Shown here piece after piece: positions 45,911 to 54,564 of a stretch of DNA of 64,000 nt. Position 1 is the first letter of the stretch; every line of letters begins with the position of its first letter. Source of the DNA: Clostridium omnivorum (GTDB taxonomy: Bacteria > Bacillota > Clostridia > Clostridiales > Clostridiaceae); contig NZ_BRXR01000001.1 of NCBI RefSeq assembly GCF_026012015.1, forward strand, positions 2,567,501 to 2,631,500, given 5' to 3'. A model generated the notes under the pieces. The model saw only the letters and a program-made list of their open reading frames with translations, did no database searches and had not been told where the DNA came from. A program made the position numbers and the translations under genes.

Positions 45911-47881
45911 ATGAAAACACAGAAGAAAAAAAGTCTTGCAATTCTATTAGTGCTTTTATTTTGTACTATGCTGCTGAAGCCCTTTGACTTGAAAGTCAAG
46001 GCTGAGGAAAGTAATGCTCCACAATATTTAGATTATACAAAAGGCTATGTTGGCTTTGTATATCAGTGGAAAAATAAATCTTTCTTAGTTGTTCAAGATA
46101 ACACAAGAAAAAATACTAGTATGAGTCAATACCCAAACAATTTAAAATTTATCGTGGTAGAAAATGGAAAAGAAAAAGTAATAACTACAGACAATAAATT
46201 CATGCCTACAGAGGGAAATGCATATCAAGTTTATAAGGACGAAATGTATTTTAGAGTTTATTCTGATAATAAAAATTATATATATAAATACAATTTGGAT
46301 ACGTTACAACTAAGTTTAGTTCAAGAAATAAATCCTCAATCAAAGAAATTTGTTCTTCCACAATATGAGTTTGAATATACACATGTGTTAATGAACAGTA
46401 ATGGTAAAATAACATTTATGTCAAACTACAGAGATTTATATTCATTAAATAACCCAGATAGAAATAATGCTTTCCCTAACTATAGCATGGTTTTATCAGA
46501 TGGAGATAAGGAAACTAGCATTGAATTTAATTATAGTGCAGAAAGACCAGAATTCTTTAAAAGGTATGATATATACAATTATGTTTCTGATAAAGATGAT
46601 AATACTTGGTTTTCTGTAAAAAAGATATACGAGGTATCTATTCCAAAGGGAGCAACTATAGATGTAATTAGGGAAAGAGAAAATATACTCAAATCTTCCT
46701 TAGCTAGTGAAACAGTACATCCAGAGGTATTTATTTATAAAATGGATAGTAAGCAAAATGTAATTAAGATAGATGCAAAAGAGCTAACTTATTACGATGG
46801 ATATATAAGAGATTTAAAGGTTGATTTGCAGGGCAATCTTTGGATTAGCGGAAACTATTGCAATAATAAAACTAATGTTGATCAGGCTTTTATAGCTAAA
46901 GCAAGCGTAGCACAAGATAATACTCTTAAAGTATTGCAAAAGTTTACTTTAGATACTCAATATCCTGTACCTATAGAATTAGATGTGAATGGCGGACTAT
47001 GGGCGCTTGACAATGGAAAGATAAAAAAATATGAAAATGGAAATTTAGTAACGAAATATGAGGTTTATAATGCTTTTCATAATGACAGATTCCATATATA
47101 TGATGATAATAATTTAGTAGTTTATGGTGATGCTGGATATAAGATTATTGCATCCAATGTTTCAGAGACAAATAACAATACTACTACAAATCCATCTACT
47201 ACAAATAATTCGGTAGTGGCAAATTTAGATACAAATAAATTAAATAAGAACGGAGTAAATGAGATAAGTCCAGTTCTAAACAGTGAGTCACAAGCAGTTG
47301 AAGCAAGAGTGGATGCATCAGCTGTTAATGGAGGAACAGGAAGTTTAAAAATGAATGCAAGTAATGTTACCATTGAACTTCCTTTTTCAGCAGTAGACTA
47401 TGAGGGAGCAACTGAAGGTTCCTATATAAGTGTAAAGCAGAACATTATAGCTAATGACCCTTTACTAAGAGCAATTAAAGATATAGGCAAGGTATTTGAT
47501 TTTAGCTTAGCAACCTATAAGCAGGATGGAACAAAGATAAAAGATATCCATAACTTTAAAAGTGGTAAAGCTAAGATTTCTGTAAAACTAACAAATGATG
47601 ATATAAAGAATTTAGATACTACAAAATTAAGTGCCTTCTATTATAATGAAGAAACTAAGATGTGGGAGTCTGTAGGTGGAAGCTTTGATAAAAACGCTAT
47701 GACATTTACCTTTGAAACCTCACACTTTAGTAAATATACTATAGCTCAAATTAATGGAGCTCTTCCTCAAACAGGAACTGTACTCAATAATTTGGATTTA
47801 ATAGTTTTAGGGTTTATGTTTATAGTATTTGGAGCATTATTTTTGGGTAAAAAATTTAGTTTTAAACATATGCCAAAATAG
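45911..47881 (+). CDS. LPQTG-anchored surface protein with propeller-like N-terminal part (copy 2)
   Basis: 656 residues. The signal peptide and the last 190 residues are almost identical to copy 1 (LPQTG at about 617, then a membrane helix). The ectodomain between (residues 36-420) is strongly diverged but keeps strand motifs such as DLQGNLWISGN and DVNGGLWALDN. The conserved ends with a variable middle suggest recombination or diversifying selection on the exposed part. RBS GGGGG at the same spacing. Confidence 0.88.
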   Translation: MKTQKKKSLAILLVLLFCTMLLKPFDLKVKAEESNAPQYLDYTKGYVGFVYQWKNKSFLVVQDNTRKNTSMSQYPNNLKFIVVENGKEKVITTDNKFMPTEGNAYQVYKDEMYFRVYSDNKNYIYKYNLDTLQLSLVQEINPQSKKFVLPQYEFEYTHVLMNSNGKITFMSNYRDLYSLNNPDRNNAFPNYSMVLSDGDKETSIEFNYSAERPEFFKRYDIYNYVSDKDDNTWFSVKKIYEVSIPKGATIDVIRERENILKSSLASETVHPEVFIYKMDSKQNVIKIDAKELTYYDGYIRDLKVDLQGNLWISGNYCNNKTNVDQAFIAKASVAQDNTLKVLQKFTLDTQYPVPIELDVNGGLWALDNGKIKKYENGNLVTKYEVYNAFHNDRFHIYDDNNLVVYGDAGYKIIASNVSETNNNTTTNPSTTNNSVVANLDTNKLNKNGVNEISPVLNSESQAVEARVDASAVNGGTGSLKMNASNVTIELPFSAVDYEGATEGSYISVKQNIIANDPLLRAIKDIGKVFDFSLATYKQDGTKIKDIHNFKSGKAKISVKLTNDDIKNLDTTKLSAFYYNEETKMWESVGGSFDKNAMTFTFETSHFSKYTIAQINGALPQTGTVLNNLDLIVLGFMFIVFGALFLGKKFSFKHMPK

Positions 47882-47916
47882 TATAAAGACTAAAAGTATA
47901 CAATAAATAAAATTAT

Positions 47917-47961
47917 AAAAAGCTGTCACTCTAGAAATTTATTTTCGGTGACAGTTTTTTT
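47917..47961 (+). terminator. Terminator of the second LPQTG gene
   Basis: AGCTGTCAC (47921-47929) pairs with GTGACAGTT (47948-47956; one G-T) and is followed by a T run. It is a near-copy of the one at 45600. Confidence 0.88.
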
Positions 47962-48094
47962 TATAGTAAAAAATATTAACGCAAAAGATAACTTGTATTA
48001 AAAGCACACAAAGTTTTTCCTGGTTTTTAGAAGGAAATATCTTTTAAGTGAAGAATAGATAAATATTGTGCAGAATTTTAGAAAACGTAGGAGG

Positions 48095-48178
48095 TAAATG
48101 TCCTAAATGGACATTTACGGGTAACTTGCCGGTGGGAACCGGCACGAATAAGTTACCCAGTGTTTCGAGTGAAAGGAG
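48095..48178 (+). ncRNA. Unidentified structured RNA element, single unit, overlapping a ribosome-binding site
   Basis: Hairpin 1: TAAATGTCC (48095-48103), loop TAAAT, GGACATTTA (48109-48117). Hairpin 2: GGGTAACTT (48119-48127) with AAGTTACCC (48150-48158), enclosing GCCGGT-GGGA-ACCGGC. The conserved tail AGTGTTTCGAGTGAAAGGAG ends in the Shine-Dalgarno of the next gene. A second copy upstream of tatD keeps every stem with compensatory changes, so selection for RNA structure is likely. I cannot match it to a named riboswitch. Confidence 0.7.
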
Positions 48179-48185
48179 AAATATA

Positions 48186-48899
48186 ATGAGTGATTCAAGT
48201 TCTTTAAAAAGTAAAATAATGATTTTTATAGTTATAATTTTGACTCTGGCATCAGGAGCTGGAACAGGTGCATTTTTAGCTTCAAAATCTAGTTCTTCAA
48301 AAGAACCGGTTGCAGCAGCAAAAACTAACAGTACAGCAACAGATGATAAGGCCACTGCTGAAGATGCTAAGACTACAGAAGAACCAAAGCAGACAGATGA
48401 AGATGCTAAAGCTGAAGAACAGAAAAAAGCAGATGATGCAAAAGCTGCTGAAGATGCAAAAGCAGCAGAACAGGCAAAGCAAGCTGAAACGGCTAAAACT
48501 CAAGAAGCTGAAAATAAAACCACAAGCACTACTCAAACAGCAGTATATCCAAAGGCAATAGCTTTTGCTACAGGAGTTAGAATTGTAGAAAGTAAACAGC
48601 AGGAGGATGCTAAGACTGGCGTTAATATAACTTCTAGTAGTTTAGCCTATGATACTAAAGCTAGCAGCATTACTTTTAAAGTATCAACTATAGGTACTAC
48701 TTTATCAGTGCCTTATAAGGCAACTATTCATTTGAAGAGCGGAGATGTTACTTACAAAGGAACGGCTTCTAGTCAGTTACAATCTATAGCTGTAGCAGCA
48801 ACTAAGGTGCCAGTTGGAAGCAAAATTGTAGTAGATTATGAAGCAACTTATAAAGGAAAAGTATATAAGTTCTCAAATTCCTTTGTTAGGGCAAAATAA
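48186..48899 (+). CDS. Membrane-anchored exported protein with charged coiled linker, unknown function
   Basis: 237 residues. N-terminal membrane anchor (about 10-33); then a highly repetitive Ala/Lys/Glu/Asp linker to about residue 115 (EDAKAEEQKKADDAKAAED), probably helical or unstructured; then a beta-rich domain of about 115 residues (SITFKVSTIGTTLSVPYKAT, KIVVDYEATYKGKVYKF). It likely spans the wall from the membrane. The ATG at 48186 uses AAAGGAG from the structured RNA element upstream. A terminator follows, so it is a single gene. Confidence 0.75.
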   Translation: MSDSSSLKSKIMIFIVIILTLASGAGTGAFLASKSSSSKEPVAAAKTNSTATDDKATAEDAKTTEEPKQTDEDAKAEEQKKADDAKAAEDAKAAEQAKQAETAKTQEAENKTTSTTQTAVYPKAIAFATGVRIVESKQQEDAKTGVNITSSSLAYDTKASSITFKVSTIGTTLSVPYKATIHLKSGDVTYKGTASSQLQSIAVAATKVPVGSKIVVDYEATYKGKVYKFSNSFVRAK

Positions 48900-48922
48900 A
48901 ACTTAATAAATTTTATAAAATT

Positions 48923-48955
48923 AAGCATTCTAATTTTAGAATGCTTTTATTTTTT
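48923..48955 (+). terminator. Intrinsic terminator
   Basis: A 10-bp stem, AAGCATTCTA (48923-48932) with TAGAATGCTT (48937-48946), and a T-rich tail. Confidence 0.88.
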
Positions 48956-49078
48956 ACCAATATAGTCTTGACTAAATCAGAGTGAAATAGTAGGATATAA
49001 GTATAGGAAATCAGAGTGAAATACTCTGAAATAATTTGATTTAAATCACAGAAACATGTGGTATTTTTTTATATACTT

Positions 49079-49103
49079 AAATCATAGTAAAACAGTCGGG
49101 TAT
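49079..49103 (+). promoter_or_regulatory. Possible IscR/Rrf2-type operator before the suf operon
   Basis: AGTCGGGTAT (49094-49103) matches the right half of the E. coli type 1 IscR box exactly, with a fitting AAAAC centre, but the left half is poor. A direct repeat, AATCAGAGTGAAATA, lies further upstream (about 48976 and 49009). Suggestive only. Confidence 0.35.
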
Positions 49104-49164
49104 GTTTTTGCAAAAGCAACACCAGATTTGTATAGTATGAAGATTTAAAAAGGAGATGTCTTAA

Positions 49165-49914
49165 ATGGCTGATAGGCTTTTAAAAATTGAAAATTTGATA
49201 ACCGAAATTGAAGGAAAGAAAATATTAAAGGGTTTAAATTTGGAAATAGGAAAAGGAGAAGTTCATGCTATTATGGGTCCCAATGGAGCAGGTAAATCTA
49301 CACTTGCAAATACATTAATGGGGCACCCAAAGTACCAGATAGTTGATGGTAGGATAGTTCTCGAAGGTGATATTATAAACGAACTTAAGGCAGATGAACG
49401 AGCAAAAAAAGGAATGTTTTTATCCTTCCAGTATCCTGAAGAAATACCTGGAGTTACAGTAGAAAACTTTTTAAGAACTGCAAAAGGTGCTGTAACTGGT
49501 CAGCCTGTGAGAATAATGGCTTTTAAAAAACTGCTAAAGGAAAAAATGGAGCTCCTGGAGATGAAAGAAGAATACGCTTCAAGATATCTAAATCAAGGCT
49601 TCTCCGGTGGGGAAAAGAAGAAAAATGAAATTCTTCAAATGGCTATTTTGGAACCAAAGCTTGCTATTCTTGATGAAACAGATTCAGGTCTTGATGTAGA
49701 TGCTATAAGAATTGTAGCTGAAGGTGTAAATGCTCTAAGAAATAGTGAAAACTCAATACTTATAATTACCCATCACAATAAAATATTAGATTATCTACAG
49801 CCTGATTATGTACACATACTTGTGGATGGAAAGATAGTTAGGACTGGTGATTTTTCACTAGCAAAAGAAATAGAAGCAAATGGCTATGAAGCTTTCAAAA
49901 ATGAGGAGGCTTAA
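49165..49914 (+). CDS. sufC: Fe-S cluster assembly ATPase SufC
   Basis: 249 residues, full length. Walker A GPNGAGKST, Q-loop LSFQYPEEIPGV, signature FSGGEKKKNE (the SufC variant), Walker B LAILDETDSGLD and H-switch ITHH. It is the cytosolic ABC-type ATPase of the SufBC2D scaffold that builds iron-sulfur clusters. AAAGGAG precedes the ATG. It is the first gene of sufCBDSU, with sufB 2 bases downstream. Confidence 0.97.
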   Translation: MADRLLKIENLITEIEGKKILKGLNLEIGKGEVHAIMGPNGAGKSTLANTLMGHPKYQIVDGRIVLEGDIINELKADERAKKGMFLSFQYPEEIPGVTVENFLRTAKGAVTGQPVRIMAFKKLLKEKMELLEMKEEYASRYLNQGFSGGEKKKNEILQMAILEPKLAILDETDSGLDVDAIRIVAEGVNALRNSENSILIITHHNKILDYLQPDYVHILVDGKIVRTGDFSLAKEIEANGYEAFKNEEA

Positions 49915-49916
49915 TC

Positions 49917-51332
49917 ATGGAAGAAAAAATTAGAAAGAAGACCTATATAGAAGACGTAGACAGGGGAATTTATGATGTTAAAAATGAATTTAGTTATAGC
50001 TACAAAACTGAAGAGGGTTTAACTCCTGATGTGGTGCGTAAGATATCCATGGAGAAGAATGAACCTCAGTGGATGACGGACTTTAGATTAAAATCACTTG
50101 AAATATATAATAATATTCAGCTTCCAAATTGGGGGCCAGACATAAGCGATTTGCATATTGAAAATATTATTGCCTATGTTAAACCTAATACAGATATGAA
50201 GGGTAAATGGGAAGAGGTACCTGAGGATATTAAGAAAACCTTTGACCTACTTGGCATACCAAAGGCTGAGCAGACCTCACTTGCTGGCGTAGGTGCTCAG
50301 TATGATTCTGAGGTAGTTTACCACAGCATTAAAGAGGATTTAGTTAAAAAGGGCGTAGTTTATACAGATATGGAGACAGCAGTAAGGGAGTATGAGGATA
50401 TAGTAAAGCAGTACTTCATGACCTGTGTGCCCCCAAGTGATCATAAATTTGCAGCTCTTCATGGAGCAGTTTGGTCTGGTGGCTCCTTTGTATATGTTCC
50501 AGAAGGCGTAGACGTGGATATTCCTCTGCAGTCCTATTTTAGATTGAATGCCCCTGGAGCAGGCCAATTCGAGCACACTCTTATAATAGTAGAAAAAGGC
50601 GCCAAGCTTCATTTCATAGAAGGCTGTTCAGCACCAAAGTATTCTGTTAATAATCTGCATGCTGGATGTGTTGAATTGTTTGTTAAGGAAGGTGCAAGGC
50701 TTAGATACAGCACTATTGAAAATTGGTCTAGAAATATGTATAACCTTAATACTAAAAGAGCAATAGTTGAAAAGGATGGAATTATTGAGTGGGTATCAGG
50801 CTCCTTCGGCTCTAAGGTTTCAATGCTGTATCCAATGAGTATACTTAAGGGCGAAAGAGCAAGAGCAGAGTTTACAGGCGTTACCTTTGCAGGAAGAGGA
50901 CAGCATTTAGATACTGGAGCAAAGATTGTTCATGCAGCTCCCTATACTACTTCAACTATTAATTCAAAGTCCATCTCAAAGGACGGTGGGGTAGCATTAT
51001 ATAGAGGTGCTGTAAGAGTAAGTCATAATGCTCACCATGTTAAATCTACTGTTTCCTGCGAATCTCTCATGCTGGATAATAAATCAAAATCAGATACTAT
51101 TCCAGTTATTGATTTGATGAATGATGAAGTAGATATTGGGCACGAAGCTAAAATTGGAAGAATTAGTGATGATGCTATATTTTATTTAATGAGCAGAGGA
51201 ATAAGTGAAGCAGAAGCTAAGGCAATGATAGTTAGAGGCTTTGTAGAGCCAATTGCTAAGGAGCTGCCATTAGAATATGCAGTAGAAATGAACAATCTTA
51301 TCAAGCTTGAGCTTGAAGGTTCTATTGGATAG
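49917..51332 (+). CDS. sufB: Fe-S cluster assembly protein SufB
   Basis: 471 residues with the full SufB length and signatures (FVYVPEGVDVDIPLQSYFR, ENWSRNMYNLNTKRA, the right-handed beta-helix, LMSRGISEAEAKAMIVRGF). It is the scaffold subunit that receives sulfur from SufS/SufU and holds the nascent cluster. The start lies 2 bases after the sufC stop with GAGGAGG inside the sufC end. Confidence 0.97.
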   Translation: MEEKIRKKTYIEDVDRGIYDVKNEFSYSYKTEEGLTPDVVRKISMEKNEPQWMTDFRLKSLEIYNNIQLPNWGPDISDLHIENIIAYVKPNTDMKGKWEEVPEDIKKTFDLLGIPKAEQTSLAGVGAQYDSEVVYHSIKEDLVKKGVVYTDMETAVREYEDIVKQYFMTCVPPSDHKFAALHGAVWSGGSFVYVPEGVDVDIPLQSYFRLNAPGAGQFEHTLIIVEKGAKLHFIEGCSAPKYSVNNLHAGCVELFVKEGARLRYSTIENWSRNMYNLNTKRAIVEKDGIIEWVSGSFGSKVSMLYPMSILKGERARAEFTGVTFAGRGQHLDTGAKIVHAAPYTTSTINSKSISKDGGVALYRGAVRVSHNAHHVKSTVSCESLMLDNKSKSDTIPVIDLMNDEVDIGHEAKIGRISDDAIFYLMSRGISEAEAKAMIVRGFVEPIAKELPLEYAVEMNNLIKLELEGSIG

Positions 51333-51342
51333 GAGGGGTATA

Positions 51343-52488
51343 ATGAATTCTAATATATTAACAAAATTGAATGAAAAAGAAACTAATACCTTAAATACTC
51401 TTCCAGTAACAACCTGGAGATGGCTTAATGTAAATGATTTAAAAATAAAGGGATTTAAGCTTGAAAGAGTATTAGATTATAATAAAGAATTTCTAGTAGG
51501 TGACAATTTTAAGGATATAATTGTAAAAAAGATGAACAGTAAAATAGATGTTAAAGAAAATCTAAAATATTATGCTAACAAGGAAGAGAGTTATGGAGTA
51601 TCTAAAGAATTCGTAGCATTGGGAGAGAAGCTATATAATTCTGGTGTATTTATTCATGCTTCAAAAAATGTACAATGCAGCGAACCTATTGTGCTTCAAT
51701 ATATTTTAGATGAAGAAAATCCTATGGCTATTGACAATAATATAATAATAGCTGAAGAAAACAGTGAGATAACTGTGGTTATAGATTATGCTTCTGCAGA
51801 TGATGTAGCTGGCTTTCACAACGGTGTCACTAAGATTTATGCAAAGGATGGGGCAGTAGTAAATATTATTAAGGTGCAGAGGCTTAACGATAAGTCCTAC
51901 CATTTTGATTCACATTTAGCCTTTAGTGGATATGGTGCAAAAATAAATTGGATTCAAGTAGAGCTGGGTTCAAAAAATAGTGTAACAAATTATATAAATA
52001 ATTTAGATGAGGAAAATAGCCAGGGAAATATAAGCTCAGTATATCTAGCAGATGGTGATAGAAATATAGATTTAAACTATCTTATAAACCACAAAGGAAG
52101 AAGGAGCACAAGTAATATTGAAGTGAGAGGTGCCTTAAAGGATAGAGCAAAGAAGGTATTTAAAGGAACTCTTGATTTTAAACTTGGTGCAAGTAAATCA
52201 AAGGGAAGCGAAGAGGAGTATGTTATACTTCTTGATAAAACAGTGAAATCTGATGCAGTTCCACTTCTTTTATGCTCTGAGGACGATGTAGATGGACAGC
52301 ATGCTGCCAGTGCAGGGCAGATTGATGCAGATAAATTATTCTACCTAATGAGCCGAGGACTAGATGAGAAACAGGCTAAAAAGCTTATAGTAGAAGCTTC
52401 CTTTAACCCTATTATAGATAAAATACCAATAGAGGGGTTGAGAACTTTAATAACTGAAGAAATACAAAGGAGGCTTGTAAATGCGTGA
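51343..52488 (+). CDS. sufD: Fe-S cluster assembly protein SufD
   Basis: 381 residues, paralogous to SufB: beta-helix region, then DGQHAASAGQIDADKLFYLM and SRGLDEKQAKKLIVEASFNP. It pairs with SufB and is needed for iron entry. The ATG at 51343 follows AGGAGGGG; an earlier in-frame start lies inside sufB. The end overlaps sufS by 8 bases, indicating coupling. Confidence 0.95.
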   Translation: MNSNILTKLNEKETNTLNTLPVTTWRWLNVNDLKIKGFKLERVLDYNKEFLVGDNFKDIIVKKMNSKIDVKENLKYYANKEESYGVSKEFVALGEKLYNSGVFIHASKNVQCSEPIVLQYILDEENPMAIDNNIIIAEENSEITVVIDYASADDVAGFHNGVTKIYAKDGAVVNIIKVQRLNDKSYHFDSHLAFSGYGAKINWIQVELGSKNSVTNYINNLDEENSQGNISSVYLADGDRNIDLNYLINHKGRRSTSNIEVRGALKDRAKKVFKGTLDFKLGASKSKGSEEEYVILLDKTVKSDAVPLLLCSEDDVDGQHAASAGQIDADKLFYLMSRGLDEKQAKKLIVEASFNPIIDKIPIEGLRTLITEEIQRRLVNA

Positions 52489-53719
52489 TTTTAATGTGGC
52501 AGAACTTCGCAAGGACTTTCCGATTCTTTCACAAAAGGTACAGAATAAGGCTCTAGTATATTTAGATAATGCAGCAACTACCCATAAGCCAAATGAAGTA
52601 TTAGATGCTATGAGGAATTATCATCATATGAACAATGGCAATCCGCATAGAGGGGTTCACTATTTATCAGTAATGGCTACTGCGGCTTATGAGGGTGCAC
52701 GTGAAAAGGTAAAAGGTTTTATAAACGCTAGATCATCTAGTGAGATAATTTTCACTAAAAATGCAACAGAATCTTTAAATTTAATAGCTTACTCCTATGG
52801 AATGAACTTCATAGAAAAAGGTGATGAAATAGTTTTATGCATTTCAGAACACCATAGCGATATAGTGCCTTGGCAGCAGGTAGCAAAAGCTAAAGGTGCA
52901 GTGTTAAAGTTTATGTACTTAGATTCTGACTATAGACTGACTATGGAGGAAGTAAAACAAAAGGTAACTAATAGAACAAAGCTTGTTGGCATAGCTCAAA
53001 TGTCCAATGTACTTGGTACTATTTATCCCGTTAAGGAAATTGCAGCTTATGCTCATTCAAAAGGAGCAGTAGTACTGGTAGATGGCGCGCAGAGCGTACC
53101 TCATATTAAAGTTGATGTAAGAGATATGGATGCAGACTTTTTCGCATTTTCAGGGCATAAGATGCTGGGACCTATGGGTATAGGAGTACTATATGGAAAA
53201 CAGGAGCTGCTAGAAAAAATGCCACCTTTCTTAACTGGCGGTGACATGATTGAATTTGTTGAAGAGCAAAATACAACCTTCGCTGAGCTTCCATTTAAAT
53301 TTGAAGCAGGAACTCAAAATGTTGAAGGAGCAGTAGGACTTTCTGCTGCTATTGATTACTTAGAGGACATAGGACTTAACAATATTCATGCTTATGAAAT
53401 GGAGTTAACAGCCTATGCTATAAAAAGAATGAGTGAAAATCCTCATATAACTATATACGGACCCAAGGACTTAGAAAATCGTGGTGGTGTAATATCCTTT
53501 AGCATAGAGGGCTGTCATCCTCATGATGTTTCAAGTATTTTAGACAGCTACGGTGTTGCCATAAGAGCAGGTCATCACTGTGCGCAGCCCCTTATGAAAT
53601 TCCTTGGTGCACCAGCAACCTCAAGAGCTAGTTTTTACTTTTACAATACAAAAGAGGAAGTTGATGTATTCATCGAAAGTTTAAATACTGTAAGGAGGTG
53701 GCTAGGCTATGGAGCTTAA
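52481..53719 (+). CDS. sufS: Cysteine desulfurase SufS
   Basis: 412 residues of the SufS (group II) desulfurase family. The PLP lysine is in FSGHKMLGP, the catalytic cysteine in RAGHHCAQP, and ATTHKP and SEHHSD are also visible. It removes sulfur from cysteine as a persulfide and hands it to SufU. It overlaps sufD upstream and sufU downstream. Confidence 0.97.
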   Translation: MRDFNVAELRKDFPILSQKVQNKALVYLDNAATTHKPNEVLDAMRNYHHMNNGNPHRGVHYLSVMATAAYEGAREKVKGFINARSSSEIIFTKNATESLNLIAYSYGMNFIEKGDEIVLCISEHHSDIVPWQQVAKAKGAVLKFMYLDSDYRLTMEEVKQKVTNRTKLVGIAQMSNVLGTIYPVKEIAAYAHSKGAVVLVDGAQSVPHIKVDVRDMDADFFAFSGHKMLGPMGIGVLYGKQELLEKMPPFLTGGDMIEFVEEQNTTFAELPFKFEAGTQNVEGAVGLSAAIDYLEDIGLNNIHAYEMELTAYAIKRMSENPHITIYGPKDLENRGGVISFSIEGCHPHDVSSILDSYGVAIRAGHHCAQPLMKFLGAPATSRASFYFYNTKEEVDVFIESLNTVRRWLGYGA

Positions 53720-54137
53720 TTCGATATATACTGAATTAATTATGGAGCACAGTCAAAGCAGCCATAATAGAAGGCATTTAGATCATGCAGACTGTATGGA
53801 AAGAGGTCATAATCCAAGTTGTGGAGATGATATAGTTTTAGAACTAAAGTTAAATGGAGATATTATTGAAGAAGCTTCCTTTACAGGCTCAGGCTGCGCT
53901 ATTTCTCAAGCTTCTACCTCTATGATGATTGATCTTATTACAGGAAAGTCTAAAAGTGAGGCTTTGGAACTTATAAATACCTTTATAGGTATGATTAAAA
54001 GGGAGATAACAGATGAAGAGGAACTGGAAAAGCTTGAGGATGCTATAGTTCTTAAAAATATATCAAATATGCCTGCTAGGGTAAAATGTGCAGTATTAGC
54101 TTGGCATACCCTTAATGAGGTTATAAGCAAGAAATAG
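53709..54137 (+). CDS. sufU: Zinc-dependent sulfurtransferase SufU
   Basis: 142 residues with the zinc/sulfur ligands in HNPSCGDDI (Cys), GSGCAISQAS (Cys) and RVKCAVLAWHTL (Cys), the layout of Gram-positive SufU. It accepts the persulfide from SufS and passes it to SufB. Last gene of the operon, overlapping sufS by 11 bases, followed by a terminator. Confidence 0.96.
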   Translation: MELNSIYTELIMEHSQSSHNRRHLDHADCMERGHNPSCGDDIVLELKLNGDIIEEASFTGSGCAISQASTSMMIDLITGKSKSEALELINTFIGMIKREITDEEELEKLEDAIVLKNISNMPARVKCAVLAWHTLNEVISKK

Positions 54138-54167
54138 GCATAAAAAAATATTGAAAATGGCATTATA

Positions 54168-54205
54168 AGGCAGTTCAAAATACTTAGAACTGTCTATTTT
54201 TTTTA
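54168..54205 (+). terminator. Terminator of the suf operon
   Basis: AGGCAGTTC (54168-54176) pairs with GAACTGTCT (54187-54195; one G-U) and is followed by a run of eight T after one A. Confidence 0.88.
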
Positions 54206-54307
54206 CCGCTATTTACTAGGGAATATACACCTGAAAACTACTAAAAAAATACGTATATTCATATTGGATACAGCTTATAGAATTAAGTTTAAATAGGGAG
54301 AATGAAT

Positions 54308-54484
54308 ATGGAAATAATTGAGCTTAGAAAGAGAATAGGTTTTATAAATAGTTTTATTGAAAAACTAGACCGTGAAACACTGCCAAGCAGTGATAAAAAA
54401 GTTATGTTAAGACTTTATGCAAGTACGCTTAAAATTAATCTTACAGATAACTTGATAAATAACATTATAAAGGTTTCTCATTAA
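54308..54484 (+). CDS. Small hypothetical protein upstream of a sensor kinase
   Basis: 58 residues, helical and charged (MEIIELRKRIGFINSFIEKL). The ATG at 54308 is 8 bases from GGGAG; the ATG at 54302 is too close to it. Size and position before a kinase recall Spo0E-like phosphatases, but the SQxLD motif is not present (LYASTLKIN instead), so I leave it unassigned. Confidence 0.55.
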   Translation: MEIIELRKRIGFINSFIEKLDRETLPSSDKKVMLRLYASTLKINLTDNLINNIIKVSH

Positions 54485-54564
54485 ATGAAGATATTAAAAA
54501 AGAAGGATTTTTATAGCAGATATAGAATTAATAGTATAATAGATATTTTAAGGTGGTGACATTT

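Noticed and set aside
48310-48561. Lys/Gln-rich frame overlapping the gene at 48186
   Set aside because: It is an out-of-frame shadow of the Ala/Lys/Glu linker. The 48186 frame has the start site, membrane anchor and a sensible C-terminal domain.
54308-54484. Spo0E-family phosphatase
   Set aside because: Size and position fit but the SQxLD signature is absent, so no assignment was made.
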